A DNA stretch of 64,000 bases. Source: Paenibacillus sp. FSL H7-0331. Lineage in GTDB: Bacteria; Bacillota; Bacilli; Paenibacillales; NBRC-103111. How positions within the stretch are numbered: position 1 is the first letter of the stretch; every line of letters starts with the position of its first letter. The notes beneath the pieces were generated by a model that was not told where the DNA came from, searched no databases, and worked only from the letters and a program-made list of their open reading frames with translations. Of this stretch, positions 34,330 through 42,364 are shown piece by piece. A program made the position numbers and the translations under genes. The stretch spans positions 128,602 through 192,601 of the forward strand of contig NZ_MRTH01000016.1 in the NCBI RefSeq assembly GCF_001956045.1, in the 5' to 3' direction.

Positions 34330-35241
34330 ATGGACGAGATCACATTGTCGGTAAAAGGTCTGAGAAAGGTGATAGGCAAGCGGGAAATTATTCAGAGTCT
34401 GGATTTCGATCTGAGGCGAGGCGAAGTATTCGGTTTCCTGGGACCCAACGGCGCTGGCAAAACGACCACGATTAGAATGCTGGTCGGTCTGATTCGGCCC
34501 ACAGCCGGGTCGATTCAGGTGTGCGGCTACGATCTGCATACCCAATTTCCGGAGGCGATGCGGAATCTGGGTTGTATCGTTGAAAACCCTGAGCTGTATA
34601 CGTATTTAAGTGGATGGAGCAACCTGCAGTATTTCGCGCGGATGATGGAAGGGATTGACGATGTCCGGATAGCGGAAGTGGTGAAGCTGGTCGGATTGAG
34701 TGCCAGAATTCACGATAAAGTGAAAACCTACTCGCTCGGGATGCGCCAACGGCTCGGGATTGCTCAGGCACTGCTTGGGAATCCGAAAGTGCTCATTCTG
34801 GATGAGCCAACCAATGGTCTGGATCCTTCAGGCATCAGGGAGATGCGTGAATTCATTCGTTATCTAGCGGAGAAGGAAGGCTTGAGCGTGCTCGTTTCTA
34901 GCCACCTGCTGAGCGAAATTCAGCTGATGTGCGATCGTGTCGCGATTATATCCAAGGGTCGAATTGTTCGGGTGGACAAGGTACAGAGCCTGCTGGCCCA
35001 GCAGGAGCGGGTAAGCTGGAGGCTGCATCCTATGGATAAGGGCTACCAGGTGTTGAGCGGGCTGACCGATTCGGTAGAAACGCGTGGGGCGCTCTTGATC
35101 ACTCCCTATATGGAGCAGGAGATCGGTCGCTGGAATCAGATTCTCGTGTCAGCGGGAGTGACGGTAACCGAGATCAGCCGCAAGCTGCCGTCGCTTGAGG
35201 ATCTGTTCATTGAGCTGACGGGGGGACAAGGCATTGACTAA
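34330..35241 (+). CDS. ABC transporter ATPase (BcrA/DrrA-type)
   Basis: A 303-aa exporter-type ATPase: Walker A GPNGAGKTTTIRML, signature YSLGMRQRLGIAQALL, Walker B VLILDEPTNGLDPSG, and H-loop VLVSSHLLSEI. The C-terminal 80 residues are the usual accessory region. ATG 34330 has GGGGGTGGG upstream and lies just after the esterase gene. It partners the membrane protein at 35234, with which it overlaps by 8 bases. Likely exports a lipid, peptide or drug. Confidence 0.93.
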   Translation: MDEITLSVKGLRKVIGKREIIQSLDFDLRRGEVFGFLGPNGAGKTTTIRMLVGLIRPTAGSIQVCGYDLHTQFPEAMRNLGCIVENPELYTYLSGWSNLQYFARMMEGIDDVRIAEVVKLVGLSARIHDKVKTYSLGMRQRLGIAQALLGNPKVLILDEPTNGLDPSGIREMREFIRYLAEKEGLSVLVSSHLLSEIQLMCDRVAIISKGRIVRVDKVQSLLAQQERVSWRLHPMDKGYQVLSGLTDSVETRGALLITPYMEQEIGRWNQILVSAGVTVTEISRKLPSLEDLFIELTGGQGID

Positions 35242-36214
35242 TCTGGTATTTAACGAGATGTTAAAGCTTACCGGCAAAAGAAGGCTGCTGGTCATCGCAC
35301 TCATTTTGGGGATTCTGATCTCTGTATTTACGTATGCACAGTATCGGCAAGCTGAGGAAAACCGTAAAAGGTTCGGGGATGTCAATTGGCGCGTAGCGAT
35401 GGAGCAGCGTATTGCCAGCTGGCAGAATCGGATTACGAGCAGCCGAACGCCAGAGGCTACACGCAAAGAGCTGGAGATTCGCATGAATCAGCAAAAATAC
35501 TATTTGGAATACAATGTGAATCCGTCTGAGCCGGGTGCCCCGACGTTTGTCCGAGGTTTTGTAAAGAGCGGTATAAATCTGCTTCTGCCTTTGATGATGA
35601 TGATTATTGCCGCTGATCTGGTTTCCTCCGAACACAGCGCAGGCACGATGAAGGTACTGCTGACGCACTCGGTACGCAGATGGCGCATATTGCTCAGTAA
35701 ATATTTGGCGCTCCTGCTGTCTGTGTCCTTGATTATTACGCTGTTCGGCTTGCTATCAGCCGTCATCTCCGGGCTCGTGTTTGGCTTTCAGGGGTGGGGG
35801 GCTCCGGTTCTTACCGGCTTCAAGGTCAATGGCGGGCAGTTGGATGCATCAGGAATGCATTTGGTGCCGCAATGGCAGTATATTTTGATGGAGCTGGGAT
35901 TGGCGTGGTTCGTATCGGCTGTAGTAGCTACAATTACGTTCATGTTCTCCGTTCTGGTGCGCAGTACCGCGGCGGTCATGGGGATCATGCTGGCTTGTCT
36001 CATTGCAGGGACGATCCTGAGTACGATGGTAGCCTCTTGGGAATCGGCTAAATATTTATTTATGGTTAATCTGCAGTTGATCAGCTATCTGGAGGATGCT
36101 GCTCCTCCGGTCGAGGGGATGTCACTGGGCTTCTCACTGCTCGTGCTGTTGATCTGGGGCTCAGCTGCTCTAATCATTTCATTCGTTTCGTTTACGAGAA
36201 GGGATGTTTATTAG
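35234..36214 (+). CDS. ABC-2-type transporter permease
   Basis: A 326-aa membrane protein with one helix at the N-terminus (LLVIALILGILISVFTYAQ), an extracellular loop to about 110, then helices near 115-135, 160-190, 215-235, 245-270 and 295-315. DLVSSEHSAGTMKVLLTHSVRRWRI is the typical ABC-2 coupling segment. The start is TTG, overlapping the ATPase gene. Works with the preceding ATPase. Confidence 0.91.
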   Translation: MTNLVFNEMLKLTGKRRLLVIALILGILISVFTYAQYRQAEENRKRFGDVNWRVAMEQRIASWQNRITSSRTPEATRKELEIRMNQQKYYLEYNVNPSEPGAPTFVRGFVKSGINLLLPLMMMIIAADLVSSEHSAGTMKVLLTHSVRRWRILLSKYLALLLSVSLIITLFGLLSAVISGLVFGFQGWGAPVLTGFKVNGGQLDASGMHLVPQWQYILMELGLAWFVSAVVATITFMFSVLVRSTAAVMGIMLACLIAGTILSTMVASWESAKYLFMVNLQLISYLEDAAPPVEGMSLGFSLLVLLIWGSAALIISFVSFTRRDVY

Positions 36215-36290
36215 TAATCAGACAGTCCAAAGCAAGTTATTTATCATAAGAGAATAAGATTGATGTCCTTATTACCGCTAATCATTTGGC

Positions 36291-36337
36291 AAATAACCCT
36301 GCAGCACCACGAGTCATGTGGGATTGCAGGGTTATTT
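36291..36337 (+). terminator. Bidirectional terminator between convergent genes
   Basis: Perfect 13-bp arms AAATAACCCTGCA and TGCAGGGTTATTT serve the ABC permease (plus) and the SDR gene (minus). Confidence 0.85.
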
Positions 36338-36372
36338 CTGATGGGATAAGTCTAACCATTAATGCGGTTGAA

Positions 36373-37269
36373 TTATTCAGCACCTGTAAAGGCTAATTTG
36401 TTATCCGTTAAAAACTGTTTAAGGGTTGTTGGAGACTTGCCTGTCAGCTGTTGAACTGTTGCAGATGTTTGCGCATATTCACCTCGGGCGGAGGCAGTAT
36501 CAAAAGAAGCATACGCCTGAGCCAACCCGCTTGGAAGGCCGATAGATTCCAATATTTCAACTAATTTAGCTGTTTCCAACGGAACAAATTGAATGCTCTT
36601 TCCGCTGATTTCGTTGACTATTTGTGCGAGCTCGCTTCCGGAAATGGCTTCCGGTCCTGTTACATCCACTATCTGATTGTCAGTGGTAGTGGAAGTAAGT
36701 GCTGCGGCTGCGCTCCATGCACAATCGTGGCGGGTCACATAAGCGGTTGCGCCCTCACCTGTTGCTGTACCAAGAATACCGCTTGCGACTGCCTGCTGCA
36801 GCGTTGGAATCAGATTCTCGCTGTATAAATTATTACGCAGGATCGTGTAGGAGAGACCGCTATTCTTGATCAGCTCCTCTGTAGCGTAATGATCGGGTGC
36901 AATCAAGCAGGCCGAGCCTGGTTCGGAATTGGGAATCGATGTATATACAATGTGTTTGACACCTGCCTGTACAGCAGCGCTTAAGGCATCCTTATGCTGC
37001 TTAACGCGTTGGCCCGGAACTGCAATAGCATCCGTGCTGATTAACAACAAACGCTGCGCCCCGGCAAATGCCTCGCTTAAAGTTTCCGGTTGATCGAAAT
37101 CAGCTTTACGGACGATAACACCGCGGGCCGAAAGTGCCGAGAGCTTCTCGGGGTCGCGTGTAGTCGCGATAATCGGTCCCTCATAATTGGCGAGCAGCCA
37201 GTCGATAGCGATACTTCCGAGATGTCCACTTGCGCCTGTAACTAAAAGGGTTTCTTGGTTCGTGCTCAT
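36373..37269 (-). CDS. NAD(P)H-binding quinone oxidoreductase-like SDR (QorB/YtfG, NmrA-type)
   Basis: A 298-aa atypical short-chain dehydrogenase: nucleotide motif VTGASGHLG (residues 10-18), ATTRDPEKLSAL, YTSIPNSEPG and ATEELIKNSGLSYTILRNNLY as in QorB/YtfG. GGAGGAATTCACA precedes the ATG. It follows an Rrf2 regulator gene on the same strand and carries the same inverted repeat upstream. A role in reducing quinones or other electrophiles fits the neighbouring MhqR genes. Confidence 0.92.
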   Translation of the reverse strand: MSTNQETLLVTGASGHLGSIAIDWLLANYEGPIIATTRDPEKLSALSARGVIVRKADFDQPETLSEAFAGAQRLLLISTDAIAVPGQRVKQHKDALSAAVQAGVKHIVYTSIPNSEPGSACLIAPDHYATEELIKNSGLSYTILRNNLYSENLIPTLQQAVASGILGTATGEGATAYVTRHDCAWSAAAALTSTTTDNQIVDVTGPEAISGSELAQIVNEISGKSIQFVPLETAKLVEILESIGLPSGLAQAYASFDTASARGEYAQTSATVQQLTGKSPTTLKQFLTDNKLAFTGAE

Positions 37270-37320
37270 TGTGAATTCCTCCTCATAATGGTCGTTCTTT
37301 AGTAGCTATCCTGCAAGAGT

Positions 37321-37343
37321 GATGTAACCGATTTGATTACAAC
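37321..37343 (-). promoter_or_regulatory. Rrf2-type operator before the SDR gene
   Basis: GATGTAA-N9-TTACAAC matches the dyad upstream of the Rrf2 gene (37812-37834) in arms and 9-base spacing; one arm has one mismatch. Confidence 0.65.
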
Positions 37344-37373
37344 TAATTGAAAAAAAATAGCTCGATGAAGAGC

Positions 37374-37796
37374 TTATTTCTCGTTGACGAGCTGGCGAGC
37401 CAGTTGTTGAACGGTAACCTCAGCCAACTCGCGTTCCAACGCCAGTTGGGCTGTGACCATAGTGGCACGAAGAGCGGCTTCGATGTTGGCACCGACCGGA
37501 CAATCGGGATTCGGATGCTCGTGAAAGTTAAACAATTCGTTATGATCCACGACTTCAACTGCCCTGTAAATATCCAACAGTGTAATTTGCGCCGCATCCA
37601 CACGAAGGGCTGCCCCACCTGTTCCAGCTCGAACTGTGATCAAACCGGCTTTTTTAAGCTGCCCCATAATTTTACGGATAATGGCCGGATTCGTGTTCAC
37701 ACTTCCCGCTATGACGTCGCCTGTAAGCGAAGGCATGACCGAAACGAGTGATATAATGTGTACTGCAATGGAAAATCGTGAGCTAATTTTTTTCAT
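37374..37796 (-). CDS. Rrf2-family transcriptional regulator (YwnA-like)
   Basis: A 140-aa Rrf2 winged-helix protein: SSRFSIAVHIISLV at the start, GSVNTNPAIIRKIMGQLKKAGLI recognition helix, and GTGGAALRVDAAQITLLDIYRAVE. Only a single cysteine lies in the effector loop (NPDCPVG), so it is unlikely to hold an Fe-S cluster and more likely senses a redox or electrophile signal. ATG 37796 is preceded by GAGGGTG; longer forms overlap the operator. Pairs with the SDR gene as ywnA/ywnB do in B. subtilis. Confidence 0.92.
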   Translation of the reverse strand: MKKISSRFSIAVHIISLVSVMPSLTGDVIAGSVNTNPAIIRKIMGQLKKAGLITVRAGTGGAALRVDAAQITLLDIYRAVEVVDHNELFNFHEHPNPDCPVGANIEAALRATMVTAQLALERELAEVTVQQLARQLVNEK

Positions 37797-37811
37797 TAGG
37801 TTCACCCTCTT

Positions 37812-37834
37812 GTTGTAATCATTATAGTTACAAC
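37812..37834 (-). promoter_or_regulatory. Rrf2-type operator, autoregulatory copy
   Basis: Perfect dyad GTTGTAA-N9-TTACAAC, 16 bases upstream of the Rrf2 start, same design as 37321-37343. Confidence 0.7.
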
Positions 37835-37920
37835 TGATGTAGAAAGTCAAGAGCTTTACATGGACGGTATCAAATAGATGGAATAATCTTTTTCATCACT
37901 TTGATTTCAAAAATAGAGGC

Positions 37921-37961
37921 TTGACAATTACCTGCAAATAAAGTATCTTTAAATTAAGATA
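37921..37961 (+). promoter_or_regulatory. mhqR promoter overlapped by MhqR-type operator
   Basis: TTGACA (37921-37926) and TATCTT (37944-37949) are 17 bases apart. The imperfect palindrome TATCTTTAAATTAAGATA (37944-37961) covers the -10 element and resembles the inverted repeat described for MhqR sites. Confidence 0.78.
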
Positions 37962-38002
37962 ATAACTACAACGAACCACCGAACAACAAAGAGGTGAGAA
38001 AT

Positions 38003-38446
38003 TTGGAAAGTTTGAAGAATGATTCGTTGGATCTTTTTATAGCATTATCCAGAGCGAGCCAGTGGGTAAATGCCCATGCGGATCGGGATATTCGCCAGCG
38101 GGGTCTGAACAGGACCGAGTTCGGTGTTCTGGAGCTCTTGTACCACAAGGGAGCACAGGCTATTCAACAAATTGGCAGTAAGGTGCTGATGAGCAGCGGT
38201 AATATTACTTACGTTGTCGATAAGCTTGAGCAAAAGAAACTCGTTTCACGGAGAGCTTGCACCGAGGATCGCCGCCTCATCTTTGCGGAAATAACCGAGG
38301 CAGGCAAGCAGTGGATAGAAGAAGCATTCCCCGAACACACTGAGGTTATCGAACGAGCAGTGGACGGATTATCCGCTGAGGAGAAGCAGGCTGCAGCACA
38401 ATTGCTCAAAAAACTCGGCAAGTACGCGCAGGAAAGCTTTAAATAG
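38003..38446 (+). CDS. mhqR: MarR-family repressor MhqR-like
   Basis: A 147-aa MarR protein: LFIALSRASQWVNAHADRDI, NRTEFGVLELLYHKGA, recognition region IGSKVLMSSGNITYVVDKLEQK and wing RRACTEDRRLIFAEIT. TTG 38003 follows AAAGAGGTGA at good spacing; a GTG nine bases upstream would use part of that site. The MhqR assignment rests on the next three genes (nitroreductase, ring-cleaving dioxygenase, hydrolase), which form the MhqR regulon in B. subtilis, and on the repeated operator. Senses quinones or similar electrophiles. Confidence 0.88.
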   Translation: MESLKNDSLDLFIALSRASQWVNAHADRDIRQRGLNRTEFGVLELLYHKGAQAIQQIGSKVLMSSGNITYVVDKLEQKKLVSRRACTEDRRLIFAEITEAGKQWIEEAFPEHTEVIERAVDGLSAEEKQAAAQLLKKLGKYAQESFK

Positions 38447-38487
38447 AAACTTAAACGGTTCAGGATACGCGGAACGATGCAGGGAGT

Positions 38488-38527
38488 GGCAGATAGCAGC
38501 ATAACAGGCTTGGATTGTTTATCTGCC
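38488..38527 (+). terminator. Hairpin after mhqR
   Basis: GGCAGATA and TATCTGCC arms with a 24-base loop, between mhqR and the mhqN promoter. No T-run. Confidence 0.35.
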
Positions 38528-38534
38528 GCCTCAA

Positions 38535-38551
38535 TATCTTTAAATTAAGAA
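38535..38551 (+). promoter_or_regulatory. MhqR-type operator before mhqN
   Basis: TATCTTTAAATTAAGA is repeated exactly from the mhqR promoter. It lies 59 bases before the nitroreductase start. Confidence 0.78.
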
Positions 38552-38609
38552 TCTTAGTTTTTTTATCATTTACATAGCCAATAACCTATTATACCAAGGA
38601 GGCATTATC

Positions 38610-39236
38610 ATGAGCGATTTTATTAATTTATTAAAAGCACGAAGATCAGCTACTAAATTTATACCAGGTGTCGAGATTACGGATCAGGAGCTGGAGGAAA
38701 TTTTTAGTCTCGTGAAATTCGCACCCTCCGCTTTTAATTTGCAGCATGCTCACTATGTAGTCGTGAAGGATCCCGAAGTTAAAAATAAGGTGTACGAAGC
38801 CGCCTACAAACAATATAAAGTGCAAAGCGCCTCCGCAGCCATTGTGGTTCTGGGCAATAAAGAAGCTTACAAGGATGCCGGAAAGATCAATGAAGGTTTG
38901 TTGCATCTCGGTGTCATTAATCAACAGGAATACGATATGACCGTGGAGTCGGTTCACAGCTTTTATGAAGGAGGAGGCGAAACGTTCAAGCGTGAGGAAG
39001 CAATTCGCAATGCCGGTATTTCCGCGATGCTGATGATGCTGGTCGCCAAGGAGAAGGGCTGGGACACCTGCCCGATGATCGGTTTTGACCCGAAGGCTCT
39101 GAGTGAAGTGCTGAATATTCCAGATACGCATGTTCCGGTTTTGTTGATTACGATTGGAAAAGAAGATACCTCGAAGCTGCGGCCGCGCGGCTATCGTAAG
39201 CCTGTCGGCGAATTTGTCAGCTTCAACAAGTTTTGA
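38610..39236 (+). CDS. mhqN: Nitroreductase-family NAD(P)H oxidoreductase (MhqN-like)
   Basis: A 208-aa FMN-dependent nitroreductase: SDFINLLKARRSATKF at the start, FAPSAFNLQHAHYVVV, and near the end GWDTCPMIGFDPKALSEVLNIPD, the flavin and dimer motifs of the group. Strong AAGGAGG before the ATG. Probably reduces quinones or nitroaromatics. First of three structural genes behind an MhqR-type operator. Confidence 0.93.
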   Translation: MSDFINLLKARRSATKFIPGVEITDQELEEIFSLVKFAPSAFNLQHAHYVVVKDPEVKNKVYEAAYKQYKVQSASAAIVVLGNKEAYKDAGKINEGLLHLGVINQQEYDMTVESVHSFYEGGGETFKREEAIRNAGISAMLMMLVAKEKGWDTCPMIGFDPKALSEVLNIPDTHVPVLLITIGKEDTSKLRPRGYRKPVGEFVSFNKF

Positions 39237-39293
39237 ATCGAAATAGGCAGGTTATAGAAAGATAATCTAAATGAAGATAAGGAGCTGGAGAAG

Positions 39294-40241
39294 ATGAGCC
39301 AACAAACGAAAGGTATTCATCACATAACCGCATTTGTTAGGGATGCACAGCAAACCGTTGATTTTTACGCAGGAGTGCTTGGACTACGTTTGATCAAGAA
39401 AACAATTAATTTTGATGCGCCAGAGGTATATCATTTGTATTTTGGCAATGAGCTGGGAAATCCGGGCACGATTATCACGTTCTTTCCGTATGCAGGATCG
39501 CGTAAAGGGCGAATTGGCGGAGGTCAGGTAGGTTACACAACCTATGTGGTACCAACAGGTACATTGGATTATTGGGAAGCACGGCTGAAAAGCTTTCAGG
39601 TCTCGGTAACGAAAACGGAACGGTTTGGCGAGGTATATGTGCAGTTTACCGATAAAGACGGGCTGCGGCTTGAAATCGTGGAGCGGGAAGCGGGACCGTT
39701 AAGTCAATGGTCGATTGGTGGCGTCCCGGCGGATAAGGCGATCAAAGGGTTTGGTGGTGCGATTCTGTACAGCATGGCGCCTGAGCAAACCGGGAACCTG
39801 CTGGTAGAGGTGATGGGACTCACAAAAATCGCGCAAAACGAGACGTATACCCGTTATGCAGCGACAGGCGATCTGGGCAACCTTATCGACGTCAACATCA
39901 ATCCGATGGAGCTGGGTGCCGGAGGAGCGGGAACCGTGCATCATATCGCTTGGCGCGCCAAGGACGATGTGGATCACGGACTGTGGAGAAGCCATGTTGA
40001 GCAGCACGGGTTTCATCCGACACCCATTGTAGATCGTCAATACTTTAATGCGATTTATTTTCGGGAAACCGGCGGTATATTGTTTGAGATTGCTACCGAT
40101 CCACCGGGCTTTACACGAGATGAGGAGCCGGAAGCACTTGGTGAGAAGCTGATGCTGCCAGAATGGCTGGAAGCCCATCGTTCACAAATCGAAAATAATC
40201 TGCCCCCTATTCAGGTACGGGCGTTGGAGGGGAACATATAA
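39294..40241 (+). CDS. mhqO: Ring-cleaving dioxygenase, VOC superfamily (MhqO/MhqA-like)
   Basis: A 315-aa two-domain VOC protein: GIHHITAFVRDAQQTVDFYAG at the start, HHIAWRAKDD in the second half, and metal ligand region GGILFEIATDPPGF. Length and motifs match B. subtilis MhqA/MhqE/MhqO putative hydroquinone dioxygenases. A weaker AT-rich dyad-like element (39264-39278) and GGAGCTGGAG lie upstream. Stop and next start overlap by one base, so it is coupled to the hydrolase. Confidence 0.92.
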   Translation: MSQQTKGIHHITAFVRDAQQTVDFYAGVLGLRLIKKTINFDAPEVYHLYFGNELGNPGTIITFFPYAGSRKGRIGGGQVGYTTYVVPTGTLDYWEARLKSFQVSVTKTERFGEVYVQFTDKDGLRLEIVEREAGPLSQWSIGGVPADKAIKGFGGAILYSMAPEQTGNLLVEVMGLTKIAQNETYTRYAATGDLGNLIDVNINPMELGAGGAGTVHHIAWRAKDDVDHGLWRSHVEQHGFHPTPIVDRQYFNAIYFRETGGILFEIATDPPGFTRDEEPEALGEKLMLPEWLEAHRSQIENNLPPIQVRALEGNI

Positions 40242-40852
40242 TGAAACATGTATTTCGACAAGGCTCAGATCCGAGCGCACCCGTGTTGGTTTTGTTCCAT
40301 GGTACGGGAGGTACGGAGCATGACCTGCTGCCGTTAGCCCAAAGCATCGCGCCGACCTCGTCCGTACTTGGCATTCGGGGCAATGTGTCGGAGAACGGAA
40401 TGAATCGGTATTTCCGCAGGCTGGCCGAGGGTGTGTTTGACGAGGAGGACTTAATATTGCGTACGCAAGAGGTCAAAGACTTTCTCGATCTTGCCGCCGC
40501 AGACTATGCACTGGATCGCCGTAATTTCGTCGCTATCGGTTATTCCAACGGTGCCAATATCGCAGGCAGCCTGCTGTTCCATGTTCAGGATGTTTTCCGT
40601 GGAGCGATTCTGCATCATCCGATGGTGCCGCTGCGTGGACTGCAGCTGCCCGATTTATCGGCAATTCCCTGCTTCATCGGTGCGGGTAGGAATGATCCGC
40701 TTTGCACGCCTCAAGAAACCGAAGAGATGGAAGGGCTGCTGAGCGGCGCGGGCGCTCCTGTCACTCTTCATTGGGAAAACGCAGGTCACCAACTCACCAA
40801 AACCGAGGTGGCCGCTGCCGCGGTGTGGTACAACTCGCATTTTGCAGGATGA
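40241..40852 (+). CDS. mhqD: Alpha/beta hydrolase, MhqD-like carboxylesterase
   Basis: A 203-aa hydrolase: oxyanion LVLFHGTGGTEHDLLPL, nucleophile AIGYSNGANIAGSLL (GxSxG), acid GAGRNDPLC, and histidine ENAGHQLTKTE. In B. subtilis the equivalent (YodD) is encoded beside a ring-cleaving dioxygenase and induced by hydroquinones. Last gene of the mhq group; terminator 15 bases later. Confidence 0.92.
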   Translation: MKHVFRQGSDPSAPVLVLFHGTGGTEHDLLPLAQSIAPTSSVLGIRGNVSENGMNRYFRRLAEGVFDEEDLILRTQEVKDFLDLAAADYALDRRNFVAIGYSNGANIAGSLLFHVQDVFRGAILHHPMVPLRGLQLPDLSAIPCFIGAGRNDPLCTPQETEEMEGLLSGAGAPVTLHWENAGHQLTKTEVAAAAVWYNSHFAG

Positions 40853-40866
40853 AAAATAAATCGGTG

Positions 40867-40899
40867 AAATCCGCTCCGTTCAGGGAGCGGATTTTTTTT
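40867..40899 (+). terminator. Rho-independent terminator of the mhq genes
   Basis: AAATCCGCTCC and GGAGCGGATTT arms with a 6-base loop and eight T residues. Confidence 0.93.
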
Positions 40900-40954
40900 G
40901 AATCGATTGGCAAGAGCAATTTCTTTACAAAATCGCATAATTCCGATAGCATAA

Positions 40955-40971
40955 TACTCAATAAGAGAGTA
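40955..40971 (+). promoter_or_regulatory. Inverted repeat before the HxlR-type regulator gene
   Basis: TACTC-N7-GAGTA, 48 bases upstream of the HxlR start, is a likely autoregulatory site. Confidence 0.45.
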
Positions 40972-41018
40972 CACTGTCTAACTTTGATTAGGTGTTCATT
41001 AGAAGGGAAGTGTCATAC

Positions 41019-41423
41019 TTGGAGGCTTCAAATGCCAGATACGAACTGAATGGCAAAAACTTTCAATGTCCGATAGAGCTTTCAGTCTCCGTCATTGCCG
41101 GCAGATGGAAACCATCGATCTTATTCAAGCTGTTGGACGGAAAGAAGCGATATGGAGAGCTGAAAAAACTGATTGAGGGCATAAATCATAAAATGCTAGC
41201 CGAACAGCTGCGGGATTTAGAGGAGGCAGGCCTCATTAGTAGACATGTTTACCCAGTTGTTCCTCCCAAGGTGGAATACGAATTGACTGTTCTTGGCGAA
41301 GGATTAAGAACGGCTATTATCTCCTTAATGCAATGGGGCGAGCAGTTCCGGTTGGCAGGGACAGTTATACGCGAAGAGTTACCTGACCAGGAAGAGCCAA
41401 CAACCATTTCTATACGTGCATAA
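41019..41423 (+). CDS. HxlR-family regulator (YodB/CatR-like)
   Basis: A 134-aa winged helix of the HxlR type: CPIELSVSVIAGRWKPSILFKLL, KRYGELKKLIEGINHKMLAEQLRDLEEAG and YELTVLGEGLR. TTG 41019 is favoured because GGGAAGTG lies 8 bases before it and the family begins near a conserved cysteine, here Cys 17 (NFQCPIE), equivalent to the redox-sensing Cys 6 of YodB. It probably represses the oxidoreductase gene at 41630 and responds to quinone or disulfide stress. Confidence 0.88.
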   Translation: MEASNARYELNGKNFQCPIELSVSVIAGRWKPSILFKLLDGKKRYGELKKLIEGINHKMLAEQLRDLEEAGLISRHVYPVVPPKVEYELTVLGEGLRTAIISLMQWGEQFRLAGTVIREELPDQEEPTTISIRA

Positions 41424-41455
41424 TCGGTCCCACACAGGGGTTTAATTACACGATA

Positions 41456-41501
41456 ACGGCAGTCTAAGCATGATCATCATGCACGGACTGTCGTTTTTTT
41501 G
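41456..41501 (+). terminator. Terminator after the HxlR gene
   Basis: ACGGCAGTC and GACTGTCGT arms enclose GCATGATCATCATGC, itself a near palindrome, followed by seven T residues. Confidence 0.85.
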
Positions 41502-41534
41502 TATGCGCTCGATAAGCTCCATTCTTTCCGTTTG

Positions 41535-41565
41535 GTAAGTATTAACCCAAAAAGTGCGTACTTAC
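41535..41565 (+). promoter_or_regulatory. Perfect inverted repeat before the NAD(P)H oxidoreductase gene
   Basis: GTAAGTA-N17-TACTTAC, with exact 7-bp arms, lies about 65 bases before the next gene. TAAGTA/TACTTA dyads are typical of HxlR-family operators. Confidence 0.68.
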
Positions 41566-41629
41566 TAATTTAAAGCAGATAATATATGATTAGCTTGTTG
41601 AAAATATAGATGAATTGGAGCGAATCCCA

Positions 41630-42169
41630 ATGAAAACTTTAGTTATAGCAGCACATCCTAACCTTGCTTCGTCCCGTATTAATAAGGCGTGGATTGAAGA
41701 ACTGCAAAAGCACGACAATGTGACCGTCCACTCCTTATATGAGGTTTATCCTGATGAAGCCATAGATACGGCTCGTGAGCAGGAGCTGCTGAAGGCACAT
41801 GATCGCATTATTTTTCAATATCCGCTCTATTGGTACAGCACGCCACCACTGTTGAAAAAATGGTTTGATGCTGTGCTCCAATACGGCTGGGCTTACGGTC
41901 CGGGCGGCGACCATTTGCAGGGCAAGGAAATCGGAGCAGCGTTGTCCACTTACGGCACGAGCGAATCGTATCAGCCGGATGGCTCTAATCGTTTCACGCT
42001 GCCGGAGCTCGTCAGACCTATCGAAGCGCTTGTACATTTTGTCGGTGCCAACTACGTGCCGCCTTTCACGCTTAGCGATGTTACGAACGTAACCGATGAG
42101 CAGCTGGCGCAAAGCCAGGTCGATTATGTTCATCATATTACAACCGAATCAGCGGCTTTGAAAGCATAA
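41630..42169 (+). CDS. NAD(P)H-dependent oxidoreductase, flavodoxin-like (KefF/YwrO/MdaB type)
   Basis: A 179-aa NQO1-fold protein: KTLVIAAHPNLASSRINKAW at the start, IIFQYPLYWYSTPPLLKKWFDAVLQYGWAYG (flavin and substrate site) and STYGTSESY. TTGGAG precedes ATG 41630; an earlier in-frame start would lie within this site. Two-electron quinone reduction is the likely role. Placement behind an HxlR-type gene mirrors YodB-controlled azoreductases. Confidence 0.93.
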   Translation: MKTLVIAAHPNLASSRINKAWIEELQKHDNVTVHSLYEVYPDEAIDTAREQELLKAHDRIIFQYPLYWYSTPPLLKKWFDAVLQYGWAYGPGGDHLQGKEIGAALSTYGTSESYQPDGSNRFTLPELVRPIEALVHFVGANYVPPFTLSDVTNVTDEQLAQSQVDYVHHITTESAALKA

Positions 42170-42203
42170 TATTCACTCTAGAATCATCGATAACCGCTGC
42201 GAT

Positions 42204-42235
42204 AATCCGTTCCGAACAGGGAGCGGATTTTTTGC
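42204..42235 (+). terminator. Terminator after the oxidoreductase gene
   Basis: AATCCGTTCC and GGAGCGGATT arms (one G-T pair) with a GAACAG loop and a T-run. Confidence 0.88.
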
Positions 42236-42364
42236 GTTTTCCTGATTTTCCGCGGTGTGACGGGTTTTTTTGGATTGAAAAAAAGTCTAATTGCGGAAAT
42301 GTTTACGTTCCACTAGGATGTGATTACTGCTGGTGCACAAAGCTGATGAGAAAGGGGGTGTAGT

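Noticed and set aside
42295..42311. CcpA cre-like site GGAAATGTTTACGTTCC before the third sugar operon
   Set aside because: Too many mismatches to the cre consensus to assert; left as a possibility only.
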